Assembly (NCBI GenBank): GCA_964618975.1
Contig: CAZUDI010000001.1
Coordinates: forward strand, 186,001 to 250,000
Direction of reading: 5' to 3'
Length of the DNA: 64,000 bases
DNA from: CAZUDI01 sp964618975
GTDB lineage: Bacteria; Desulfobacterota; Desulfomonilia; UBA1062
Part shown: piece after piece, positions 25,830-34,178 of the stretch
Position numbering within the stretch: position 1 is the stretch's first letter
Layout: the number at the start of each line of letters is the position of its first letter
Made by a program: the position numbers and the translations under genes
The notes under the pieces: generated by a model
The model's database searches: none
Seen by the model: only the letters and a program-made list of their open reading frames with translations
Told to the model about the DNA's origin: nothing

Positions 25830-27446
25830 TCAGACAAGCTTTCCCTGAGCATACAGATCCCGCAGCTCACGCTTGTTGAATTTTCCCACACTGGTCTTGG
25901 GGATCTGATTGAGGAAAACGAAGGTATCCGGGATCCACCAGGCGGCCTTGACCTTGCCCTCCAGGAAGGATGTGAGCTCCTCGGCGGTCAGCGTCTGGCC
26001 GGGAATGGGCACCACACAGCCCAGGGGGCGCTCCTGCCACTTGGGGTGGGGAATACCGATCACGGCCGCCTCCATCACCTTGGGGTGCCCCATGATGGCG
26101 TTCTCCAGGTCCACCGACGAGATCCACTCCCCCCCGCTCTTGACGAGATCCTTGGTACGGTCGACCAGTCGCACATAACCCTCCTCATCGATGCTGCCCA
26201 CATCACCGGTATGCAGCCATCCCCCGGCGAAGGCCACCTTCGATCGCTCGGGGTCCTTGTAGTATTCGCTGGCGATCCAGGGCCCCCGCAGCAGGATCTC
26301 GCCCCACTCCTCGCCGTTCATCTGCACGTCCTCCCCGTGCTCGTTGACGATGCGCATCTCCAGGCCCACGGCCAGCAACCCGGCGCTGCTTCTGATATTG
26401 TAGATCTCCTCCATGGGCCAGTCACGCATGTAGCTCTTCTCCAGGGCCGCCATCACCAGGGGCGAGGTCTCGGTGGCCCCGTAGGCCTGCCGGATGGGGA
26501 AGTGGAACCTCTCGTTGAGGGCCTGCATGAGGGTGCGCGGACAGGCGGCCCCGCCGCTGGCAATCATGCGCAGGGTCGAGAAATCATGCCAGCCGCCCTT
26601 GTCCAGGTAGTCGTAAAGCATCAGCCAGATGGTCGGCACCCCGCAGGTGGCCGTGACCTTCTCCTCGGCGATCACGTGGCAGATCTTCTCCATGTTGAGG
26701 GTCTCCCGGCCCGGCAGCACCTGCTTGGCCCCCATCCCCACCGCCAGGAAAGGCATGCCCCAGGCATTGGCATGGAACATGGGGACGATGTGCAGCACGC
26801 AGTCTGCCTCCAGCACCCCGAAGGTGGCCCCGCCGGCATAGCTGTGGAGCACGATGCTGCGGTGGGAGTAGACCACCCCCTTGGGATCGCCGGTGGTGGC
26901 CGAGGTATAGCAGATCAGGGCCGGATCCCGCTCGTCGAGGTCTTCCGGAAAGTCGTACTCGTCCGGAAACTCATTGATCCATTCGTCGTACAGGCGCACG
27001 TTCGTGAGTGTCGTCTGCGGTAGCTCGCCTTTCTGGGACAGGACGACGATCTGCTCCACGCTCGTGAGCTTGGGGGCAACGGCCTCCACCACGAAGAGCA
27101 GATCCGCATCCACAAAGATGACCTTGTCCTCGGCGTGGTTGAGGATATAGGCCAGGTGGTGCTCCGGCAGCCGGAAATTCGCCGTGTGGAGCACGGCCCC
27201 CATACAGGGAACCCCGAAATAGAGCTCCAGGTGCCGGTGATCGTTCAGCGCCAGCGAGGCCACGCGGTCCTGGCGACGGACGCCGAGAGACTCGAGCGCA
27301 TTGGCCAGCCGGCAGACCCGGCGGTAATAGTCCGCATAGGTGTAGCGGAAGATCTCCTCCGGATAGACCGAGACGATCTCCTTCTTCGGAAAGAACCTGG
27401 CCGCCCTCAGGAGAAAGGATCTGAGGAGTAAGGGGTAATCCATCAT
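25830..27446 (-). CDS. Acyl-CoA ligase, AMP-forming (FadD-like)
   Basis: A 538-residue ANL ligase. The adenylation loop ICYTSATTGDPKGVVYSH lies at about residues 185-202. QAYGATETSPLV, LHTGDVGSIDEEGYV and a final KTSVGKFNKREL with the catalytic lysine are all present. HFDP-like variants and AWGMPFLAV resemble medium- to long-chain fatty-acid ligases. AGGAGG lies eight bases before the first of two adjacent ATG codons. It is upstream of the previous ligase and icmF with a 292-base gap, probably a separate transcript. Confidence 0.9.
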   Translation of the reverse strand: MMDYPLLLRSFLLRAARFFPKKEIVSVYPEEIFRYTYADYYRRVCRLANALESLGVRRQDRVASLALNDHRHLELYFGVPCMGAVLHTANFRLPEHHLAYILNHAEDKVIFVDADLLFVVEAVAPKLTSVEQIVVLSQKGELPQTTLTNVRLYDEWINEFPDEYDFPEDLDERDPALICYTSATTGDPKGVVYSHRSIVLHSYAGGATFGVLEADCVLHIVPMFHANAWGMPFLAVGMGAKQVLPGRETLNMEKICHVIAEEKVTATCGVPTIWLMLYDYLDKGGWHDFSTLRMIASGGAACPRTLMQALNERFHFPIRQAYGATETSPLVMAALEKSYMRDWPMEEIYNIRSSAGLLAVGLEMRIVNEHGEDVQMNGEEWGEILLRGPWIASEYYKDPERSKVAFAGGWLHTGDVGSIDEEGYVRLVDRTKDLVKSGGEWISSVDLENAIMGHPKVMEAAVIGIPHPKWQERPLGCVVPIPGQTLTAEELTSFLEGKVKAAWWIPDTFVFLNQIPKTSVGKFNKRELRDLYAQGKLV

Positions 27447-27764
27447 GTCTATGACCTCCTTTTGTTAGATTGAAAGCATTACATAGCAAGGTTTTCATTT
27501 GTTTATCATATTGTATGTTATTATGTCAAGTCCATCCCTCACCCCCCCATCACCCCCGGTGAAGACGCCATCCTCCTCTTCGACGGCATCGACCAGGGTG
27601 TATCCCGGCGGGAGGGGCCTGCTGAAAGAACCGCGAACCTCCTCAGAGAGGATCGCTCGGACCGCGCCAGGAAAGGGGGCCTGCAGGGGGCTATCGAGCC
27701 CGGGGCAGGGCATGAACGAGAGGCCGGCCCTGGGCTCGCGGCGTGGGGTGAGATCTGGGGCGCT
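27447..27764. other. Intergenic region
   Basis: An AT-rich part near 27480-27530 probably holds the ligase promoter. A 72-codon minus-strand reading frame (27495-27713) lacks a ribosome site and any recognisable motif, so I do not call it a gene. Confidence 0.4.
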
Positions 27765-28307
27765 TCAGGGATTCAGCTCGGCAATCCCTTCCCGGATATT
27801 GTCGCGGATGAGCCCGAGGACCTCAGGGTGGTTCAGCGGTACCCCGCCAAGCCCCTCCCTAATCTCACGGGTGTCCAAGACAAAGCTCTGTCCGCCACGG
27901 GTATGGGTATAGACGAAGTCGGTCTGCGGGTTGCCGAGGATCAGGGCGGTCATGACTCCGGGGATGTCCCCCAGGGGCTGGCGGTCGATATGCGAGTGAC
28001 CGAAGACGGCCTGGATGCGTGTCCCCTGCGACGGAGAGGATTCGATGGTGAAGTGTCCCCCGGCCGCACGGGCGGCCTGTGAGAGCATGGGCAGCCCCAG
28101 ACCGACCCTGCGCACCTTTTTGGTGGTATAGAAGGGATCCAGGGCCCTTTCAAGCGTTGCGGCGTCCATGCCGTCCCCGTTGTCCCGTATCTCGAGGCTG
28201 AGCAGGTCCCGCTCAAGGTCCTCCGCCACCTCGATCTCCACCAGGGTGGCGTGGGCCCGGGATGAGTTTTCTGCGATATCGAGTAGATGCAGGGCAAGTT
28301 CCAGCAT
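27765..28307 (-). CDS. GHKL-type ATPase domain protein of the DRTGG cassette
   Basis: A 180-residue protein with a histidine-kinase-type ATP-binding fold but no receiver, sensor or phospho-histidine domain. The N-box reads LLDIAENSSRAHAT, the G1 box IRDNGDGMD and the F/G2 region YTTKKVRRVGLGLPML. The start ATG at 28307 follows GGAG and lies just after the PHP gene stop, so it is coupled. It is the last gene of a five-gene cassette that also has an anti-sigma-type ATPase. A kinase or phosphate-sensing role is likely; its partner is unknown. Confidence 0.82.
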   Translation of the reverse strand: MLELALHLLDIAENSSRAHATLVEIEVAEDLERDLLSLEIRDNGDGMDAATLERALDPFYTTKKVRRVGLGLPMLSQAARAAGGHFTIESSPSQGTRIQAVFGHSHIDRQPLGDIPGVMTALILGNPQTDFVYTHTRGGQSFVLDTREIREGLGGVPLNHPEVLGLIRDNIREGIAELNP

Positions 28308-28311
28308 ACCG

Positions 28312-29058
28312 CTACTCCATGATCCCTCGCCCCTCACGCCTGGCCAGGGCCATCCTCAGCTCCTGGAAACTCGGCTCACGCATGCGGATACGGGTGCAGG
28401 CCGACCCCAGATCCTGGAGATAGTGGGCATCCGAGGAGGTCACAAAGGGATAGCTGGCCAGTTCCGGATAGCGCCTGCGGGCCTCCCTGATTTCGAGGCG
28501 GGAGGATATCTCCAGGGCGTCAAACTTGACCCCCGGGGGCATGAATCCGAGCTGGGAAAGGACACTGAAGCTGGGGCGGTCGATGTGCGCCGCGAAAACA
28601 AGCCCGCCCAAGGCATGCACGCGCTGCTCGAGTTCCTCCAGGCCGAGGCCCGTGGCACCGATGAGCAGGCGCTCGTTGAGGCCCTCGACCTCATCCTGGG
28701 CGTTCACCACGGCCTGGACACCGAAGACATCCTCATCATTGAGACCCGGGAGATTGCGGTAGACGAGCCCCTGGAGTTCCTCAAGGGCCAGGGTATCTTC
28801 GAAGAGCGTCAGCAGGTGCACCTCTTCGAGCGAGGTGACCTCCATACCCGGGATTACCACCAACCCCGTATTCCGGGCGGCCTCCTGCACATAGCCCACA
28901 TTTTCGCCCGAGTTGTGGTCGGTGACCGCCACAAGATCGAGGTGGCTGGCCAGGCAGGCCCTCACCAGGGCCGAGGGATACATGTCGAGGTCGCCACAGG
29001 GCGACAGGCAGGTATGGGTGTGCAGATTGCAGCGAAAGACCCTGAGCATGTCCGCCAT
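28312..29058 (-). CDS. PHP-domain phosphoesterase
   Basis: A 248-residue PHP-family metal-dependent phosphoesterase. The metal motifs are NLHTHTCLSPCGDLDM near the amino terminus, VAVTDHNSGEN, IPGMEVT, FAAHIDRPSF and TSSDAHYLQDLG. I use the ATG at 29058, preceded by GGAGGGG at the expected distance; a longer frame to 29106 lacks this. It lies between a DRTGG protein and a GHKL ATPase. Relatives hydrolyse phosphorylated small molecules or act in DNA repair; the substrate here is not known. Confidence 0.85.
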   Translation of the reverse strand: MADMLRVFRCNLHTHTCLSPCGDLDMYPSALVRACLASHLDLVAVTDHNSGENVGYVQEAARNTGLVVIPGMEVTSLEEVHLLTLFEDTLALEELQGLVYRNLPGLNDEDVFGVQAVVNAQDEVEGLNERLLIGATGLGLEELEQRVHALGGLVFAAHIDRPSFSVLSQLGFMPPGVKFDALEISSRLEIREARRRYPELASYPFVTSSDAHYLQDLGSACTRIRMREPSFQELRMALARREGRGIME

Positions 29059-29116
29059 GTCCCCTCCCTGCCCTGCGCCGAAAGCGCCCCTGTGGAGCAG
29101 GGTCACACCCCAAGGA

Positions 29117-29461
29117 TCAAGGCGCCTTGGAGTGCAGCAACTGATAGATCCTGCCGGCGGTCTCGAACTCGGGCTCAGCGCTCACCAGGATGGGAATGCC
29201 CTCCTGGGCGGCCTTGTCCAGGGTTTCCTTTTCCGGGAGCGCCCCCTGCACGATGGCGATGGCCGCGTGCTCCTTCAGGGAGGCCACCGCCACGATATTC
29301 TGGTGAACCTGTCGGGTGATCCAGACATCACCGGCCGAGCTGTTCGCCATGACATCGCTGAGGAGATCCCCGGCGTACCCTCCGGAGAACTCCCGCGTGA
29401 GATTTTCCCAGCAGCACTTACACTGCAATCCGAGCACCTCGACGAGCGTCTCCAGTTTCAT
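29117..29461 (-). CDS. DRTGG-domain protein (second copy)
   Basis: A 114-residue single-domain DRTGG protein. The segment GYAGDLLSDVMANSSAGDVWITRQVHQNIVAVA matches the DRTGG fold. In other proteins this fold sits next to HPr kinase, CBS or phosphotransacetylase domains and is thought to bind a nucleotide or regulatory ligand. LQCKCCWENL adds three cysteines near the amino end that its paralogue at 29912-30292 lacks. It overlaps the end of the anti-sigma-type ATPase gene by four bases. Confidence 0.78.
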   Translation of the reverse strand: MKLETLVEVLGLQCKCCWENLTREFSGGYAGDLLSDVMANSSAGDVWITRQVHQNIVAVASLKEHAAIAIVQGALPEKETLDKAAQEGIPILVSAEPEFETAGRIYQLLHSKAP

Positions 29462-29940
29462 TGTTTCCCCTCTTCACCGCTCGGAGGTACGCCGCCGATG
29501 CGGATGACGCTCCTGAGGCGCGTCCCCTTGTTGACCTCGGAGCTGATCTCGAACACATCGGAGAACTTCTTGATGTTGGCCAGCCCCATGCCGGCCCCGA
29601 AACCCATCTCACGGATCGTATCGTCCGCCGTGGAATATCCCTCCTGCTGAGCCAGTTCGATATCGGGGATCCCCTGACCCCGGTCGATGGCCTCGATCAC
29701 TACCTCTTCACGGCTGACATGGTAGTGGATCGTCCCCTGATCGGCATAGGAGATAATATTAACCTCGGCCTCGAAGGTGACCACCGCCACCTTGCGTACG
29801 ACCTTTTCGGGAATTCCCTTGGCTAGCAAGGCCTTCTTGATCTCGGAGGAGACCATTCCGGCGTCCTCGAAGCCCCTTCCCCAGACCGGGAAGCTGCCGC
29901 CGAATCCTTCCTTACATGCCGCAAGTCTTGTCTTCAGCAC
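29458..29940 (-). CDS. Anti-sigma-factor-type serine kinase (RsbW-like ATPase)
   Basis: A 160-residue protein with the HATPase fold of RsbW/SpoIIAB anti-sigma kinases. The N-box is VVTFEAEVNIISYAD, then VIEAIDRGQGIPDIELAQQEGYST and GFGAGMGLANIKKFSD. The domain begins near GSFPVWGRGFEDAG, so translation must start upstream of it. The GTG at 29940 and the CTG at 29937 are the only near candidates, with GGAGG just ahead. It overlaps both DRTGG neighbours. No sigma factor or anti-sigma antagonist (STAS) gene is in the window, so its target protein is unknown. Confidence 0.8.
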   Translation of the reverse strand: MLKTRLAACKEGFGGSFPVWGRGFEDAGMVSSEIKKALLAKGIPEKVVRKVAVVTFEAEVNIISYADQGTIHYHVSREEVVIEAIDRGQGIPDIELAQQEGYSTADDTIREMGFGAGMGLANIKKFSDVFEISSEVNKGTRLRSVIRIGGVPPSGEEGKQ

Positions 29941-30292
29941 AGACCTCCCGGATACACCCCTTGATCCCCTGCTGGTAGAGCCGGCCGCAGGTCTCGAAAA
30001 GTATATACTTTGTGCGCAGTAAGGGTATGCCCAGTTCGCGGGCGATCTCGATCGCCTGGTCCGAAGGCGTCTTGCCTCGGCAGATCAGGATTGCTGCGAT
30101 ATCGAGAGCATAAGCTGTCCTGACAGATTGCGGTGTAGTGAGCCCGGTGATGAGAAGGCACCCGGAGCGGGCAAAGGCGAGCACATCGCTCATTAGATCG
30201 GCCCCGAAGGCGGTGTTGACCTCCATGCCGAGTTTCTCGTGCCCGATGATTACTTCCGCATCCAATAATTCCCTGATCTCATCCAGTTGCAT
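29912..30292 (-). CDS. DRTGG-domain protein (first copy)
   Basis: A 126-residue DRTGG-domain protein and first gene of the cassette. It shares NTAFGADLMSDVLAFARSGCLLITGLTTPQSV with its paralogue two genes on. Three cysteines (GCIREVC, TCGM) are at the carboxy end. It begins 266 bases after the formate channel gene, beyond a hairpin terminator, so it probably has its own promoter. Genes of this type are recurrent neighbours of NAD-linked hydrogenase and formate dehydrogenase operons, which suggests a regulatory link to redox enzymes. This is inference from context. Confidence 0.78.
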   Translation of the reverse strand: MQLDEIRELLDAEVIIGHEKLGMEVNTAFGADLMSDVLAFARSGCLLITGLTTPQSVRTAYALDIAAILICRGKTPSDQAIEIARELGIPLLRTKYILFETCGRLYQQGIKGCIREVCAEDKTCGM

Positions 30293-30510
30293 ATCTTCCC
30301 ATCCACGGCATTATGCCTTGTGGATAGCATGTGCCTTAAGGGACTGTCAACACGATCCGTCCGCGGGTGAGACAGTGCGTGACCATATTCGGGCCAAGCC
30401 CTGCCCCGTATCATAATAATGCGGGCATGTCAGCAAGCACACCGTGCCAGCACCCTCACCTGGCGACCCCCCCATCGTTCATGCGGGTTTCTTCAGGATC
30501 AAGGTGCCGC

Positions 30511-30551
30511 ACCGAGGGCTCACCGCCCCTATCGGACGGGGAGCCCTCGGT
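30511..30551 (-). terminator. Terminator hairpin behind focA
   Basis: Perfect 11-base arms at 30511-30521 and 30541-30551 enclose a further C/G-rich pairing region. It begins seven bases beyond the focA stop codon and separates the formate dehydrogenase operon from the DRTGG cassette. Confidence 0.75.
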
Positions 30552-30557
30552 GAAATC

Positions 30558-31406
30558 CTATTCCTTACATTCGGGTTTGGGAAGCTGGTTCACAAACACC
30601 ATGAAGTAGGCCAGCCCCACAAAAATGGCGCCGCCCACGATGTTCCCGAGGGTGACCGGGATGAGGTTGTTGATGAAGAATCCGCCCCAGGTCAGGGCAT
30701 CCGCCTTGGCGCCCAGCGCGGTGACCGCACCGGCCATGGCGGCATCACCCTTGAGTACAATACCCATGGGGATGAAGTACATGTTGGCCACGCAATGCTC
30801 AAACCCTGAGGCCACAAAGGCCATGATGGGGAAAAAGATGCCGAAAATCTTGCCGACCACGTCCTGGGCGGCAAAGGCCAGCCACACGGCCAGACACACG
30901 AGCCAGTTACAGCCGATGGCACGATAGAAGGCCGCACTCCAGGAGAGGTTCACCTTGCCGGCCGCGATGTTGATGGCGGTGGTCCCTACTGCCTCGCCCC
31001 CGGTGTGCCACAGACCGCTCTTGTACATGATGTAAACCAAGAGCAGCGAGCCGATGAGGTTGGCAATGAAGACCACGACCCAGTTGTACAGCAGACCCGG
31101 GGTGGTCAGCCTCCCGCAGGACAGACCGATGGTCATGAGGTTGTTGCCCGTGAAAAGCTCGGCCCCGCCGATCACCACCAACATGAGGCCGACGGAGAAG
31201 ACCGCGCCCCCCATGAACTTGGACATGCCGAGTCCGAGCTTGTCGGCCGTACCCGTAACAACCATGGTGCAGAGCTCGGCTCCGAAGGCGATGTAGCATC
31301 CCGCAAAGATACCCAGGATGAGCATCTGGAGAAACGGAAGATTCGCCTTGGTCTTCCCTGCATTCGCCACTGCCTCTGCAACCTGCGCCGGTGTGTTAAA
31401 GCCCAT
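30558..31406 (-). CDS. focA: Formate/nitrite channel FocA
   Basis: A 282-residue FNT-family pentameric channel with six predicted membrane helices. Signature segments are IFAGCYIAFGAEL, GGAELFTGNNLM (the omega-loop region), NWVVVFIANLIGS and FVASGFEHCVANMYFIP with the conserved histidine at the pore. I chose the ATG at 31406 because AGGAGG lies seven bases upstream; a longer start has none. It follows the formate dehydrogenase genes, so formate rather than nitrite is the expected ion, moved in or out according to the direction of the dehydrogenase. Confidence 0.93.
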   Translation of the reverse strand: MGFNTPAQVAEAVANAGKTKANLPFLQMLILGIFAGCYIAFGAELCTMVVTGTADKLGLGMSKFMGGAVFSVGLMLVVIGGAELFTGNNLMTIGLSCGRLTTPGLLYNWVVVFIANLIGSLLLVYIMYKSGLWHTGGEAVGTTAINIAAGKVNLSWSAAFYRAIGCNWLVCLAVWLAFAAQDVVGKIFGIFFPIMAFVASGFEHCVANMYFIPMGIVLKGDAAMAGAVTALGAKADALTWGGFFINNLIPVTLGNIVGGAIFVGLAYFMVFVNQLPKPECKE

Positions 31407-31451
31407 ATAATCTCCTCCTATTTCTTTATTACTTCTACTCATTCTCTCTGA

Positions 31452-34139
31452 TCATGCCGTCCGCGTGATGCTGACGGCGCAGACCTTGTACTCGGGGATA
31501 TTGGCCACCGGATCGATGGCGTTGTTCGTGAGACGGTTGACCGCCGCCTCCTGGTAGTGGAAGGGGATGAACACCACTCCCTCGTCGCAGCGCTCAGAGA
31601 TGTCCGCCACCACCTCGATGGTCCCCCGCCGTGAGGAGATCGAGAGCCTCTCGCCCGCGACCACCCCCAGACGACGCGCATCCGCCGGGTTGATCTCCAC
31701 AAAGGCCTGCGGGGTGCGGGACTGAAGCCCCACTGAGCGCCGGCTCATGCTGGCAGTATGGTACTGATAGAGGATGCGCCCGGTGGTCAGGAGATATGGA
31801 TATCTTTCATCCGGCAATTCGGCCGGCGGAATATGCTCGATGGCGCTGAAAAGACCCTTGCCTCTGGAAAAGGCCTGCGTATGCAGAATCGGGGTTCCGG
31901 GATGGTCCACATTGGGGCAGGGCCAGTGCAGCCCTTGCTCCTCGATGCGCTCATAGGTGATCCCCGCATACGAGACCGTGGTGGCGTTGATCTCCTCCAT
32001 GATCTCCTGGGGATTGGCATAACTCCAGTCGGCGCCAAGCCGGTTGGCCAGCATGCCGATGACCTCCCAGTCGGCGCGGGCCTCTCCGGGGGCCGCTACC
32101 GCCTTACGGATACGCTGCACACGCCGCTCTGTGTTGGTAAAGGTCCCGTCCTTTTCCGCCCAGCTGGCCGTGGGCAGGACCACATCCGCCAGCGCGGCCG
32201 TCTCGGTGAGGAATATGTCCTGCACCACGAGCAAATCCAGGTTCTGAAAGGCCTTCTGTACATGATTGAGGTCCGGGTCGGACATCATGGGATTCTCTCC
32301 CATGACATACAGGGCCTTGAGGGTCCCCGCACCCGCCGCGTCGATAACCTTCGGTATGGTCAGCCCGGGCTTTTCGGGCAATTTCACCCCCCAGGCCTCC
32401 TCGAAGGGCTGGCGGTCCTGGGCCTCGGTCACCTTCTTGTAGGCCGGCAGATTCCCGGGCAGACAGGCCATATCACAAGCCCCCTGCACGTTGTTCTGGC
32501 CCCGCAGCGGGTTCACCCCGGTGCCCGGCCGGCCGATGTTGCCGGTCAGCATGGCCAGGTTGGCCACGGACTTGACGTTATCCGTACCCGTGATGTGCTG
32601 GGTGATGCCCATGGCATACAGGATGCTCGAGGCCCCGGAGGTGGCGTACATGCGTGCGGCGTCGATGAGATCCCGGGCGGGGATTCCCGTGATCTCCTCC
32701 ACCATTTCCGGGGTATAGCGGCTGACCGTGGCCTTGAGGGCCTCGAAGTTCTCGGTGCGCTCCGCAATGAACTTTTCGTCGGCCAGACCTTCGGTGATGA
32801 TCACGTTCATCATGCCGTTGAGCCAGGCGATGTCGGTACCGGGCCGCTGACGCAACCAGAGGCTGGCGTACTGTCCGAGCTCGATGTCCCGCGGATCAAC
32901 CAGGATCAGCCGGGCGCCCTTCTGGGTTACAGCACGCTTGACAAAGGCGGCGATCACGGGGTGGTTCTCGGTGGTGTTCGTGCCGGTGATAAGGAAACAC
33001 TGCGACTCTCCGATGTCGGAGATGGTGTTGGTCATGGCTCCGGATCCGAATGCAGCGGCCAGACCGGCCACTGTGGAGCTGTGTCAGAGCCTGGCGCAGT
33101 GATCGACGTTGTTGGTCCCGATCACGGCGCGCATGAACTTCTGAAAGAGATAATTCTCCTCGTTGGTGACCCGGGCCGAGGCCAGTCCGGCGATGGCGTC
33201 CGGGCCGCTTTCCTGTTTGATCTTTGACAACTTCTCGGCCACGAAACCGATGGCCTCCTCCCAGCTCGCCGCCGTGAGCTCGCCGTCCTTACGGATGAGC
33301 GGCACGGTCAGGCGTTCGGGGTGGGACACGAAATCATAGCCGAAGCGCCCCTTGATGCACAGGCTGCCGTAATTCGGCGGCGGGGCCTCCTCACGGGGGG
33401 TGGTGACCTTGACGATCCGGCCGGCCCTGATGTTCAGATCCAGCTGGCACCCCACCCCGCAGTAGGTGCAGGTGGTGCGCACCTTCTGAAGGTCGTCGGC
33501 CCTTCCCTGGAAACGTCCCTGCCTCTCGGTCAGGGCCCCCACCGGGCAGACCCGCACGCACTCGCCGCAGAAGACACAATCCGAGTCCTCGTAGAGCTGG
33601 CCGAAGGCCGGCCCGACCGCGGCCGTCGGACCGCGCCCCTGATAATCCAGCACCCGGTTGACCTGGATCTCCTGGCAGGCTCGCACACACAGACCGCAGA
33701 GCACGCACTTGTTCATATCGCGGACGATCATCTCGTTGCCCTGTTCGGTGGCCTTGACCGTCTGCGGCTCCGGGAACCGGGGGGTCTCGATGCCCAGGGA
33801 ATAGGCCAAGTCCTGCAGAACGCAATTCCCACTGCTCTCGCAGGTGATGCAGTTGTGGTGCCCCTGGGTCATGAGGAGCTCCACGGTGAGTCGGCGTGCA
33901 TTCCTGACACGGTCCGTGTCCGTATGCACGATCATCCCTTCCTCGGCTGGCATGGCGCATGAGGCCACCAGGGAGCGGGCCTTCTCAACCTCGACCACGC
34001 ACACCCGGCATGCGCCTACCGGCTTTATCTGGGGATGGTGGCACAGGACCGGGATGTATATCCCGTGGGCCTTGGCCACCTCGTAAACCGTTTGTCCGGG
34101 TGTGAATTCACACGCCCTGCCATCAATTGTTATGCTCAT
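31452..34139 (-). CDS. fdhA: Selenocysteine formate dehydrogenase alpha subunit, NAD-linked type (UGA read through at codon 352)
   Basis: An 895-residue cytoplasmic molybdenum or tungsten formate dehydrogenase. The amino part is NuoG-like: a 2Fe-2S domain (CHHPQIKPVGACRVCVVEV), a histidine-ligated cluster (GHHNCITC) and two 4Fe-4S sites (CVLCGLCVRACQ and CVFCGECVRVCP). The molybdopterin domain follows, with CTYCGVGCQ. The frame is interrupted by one TGA at 33084-33086 in VDHCARL-U-HSSTVAGL, exactly the selenocysteine position of formate dehydrogenases, and a SECIS hairpin follows. It should therefore be read as one protein, not two. With the upstream NuoE- and NuoF-like genes it forms a soluble formate:NAD(P)/ferredoxin enzyme. 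SelA, SelB, SelC and SelD must be encoded elsewhere. Confidence 0.95.
33054..33086 (-). promoter_or_regulatory. Bacterial SECIS element of fdhA
   Basis: Seven perfect or G-U pairs (33066-33072 with 33054-33060) close the apical loop GGUCU (33061-33065). Eighteen bases lie between the UGA and the loop, which I recall as the spacing of the E. coli fdhF element. The loop is the SelB recognition site. Confidence 0.9.
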
Positions 34140-34178
34140 AGGATCCCTCCAGTTGGGGTGCTAACCTTAATACGCGCC

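Noticed and set aside
27495..27713. 72-codon frame between the ligase and the GHKL ATPase gene
   Set aside because: No ribosome site, no recognisable domain, and low-complexity acidic/Gly run.
33084..33086. TGA as a true stop splitting fdhA into two genes
   Set aside because: The position is the selenocysteine site and a SECIS hairpin with the standard loop follows at the standard distance.
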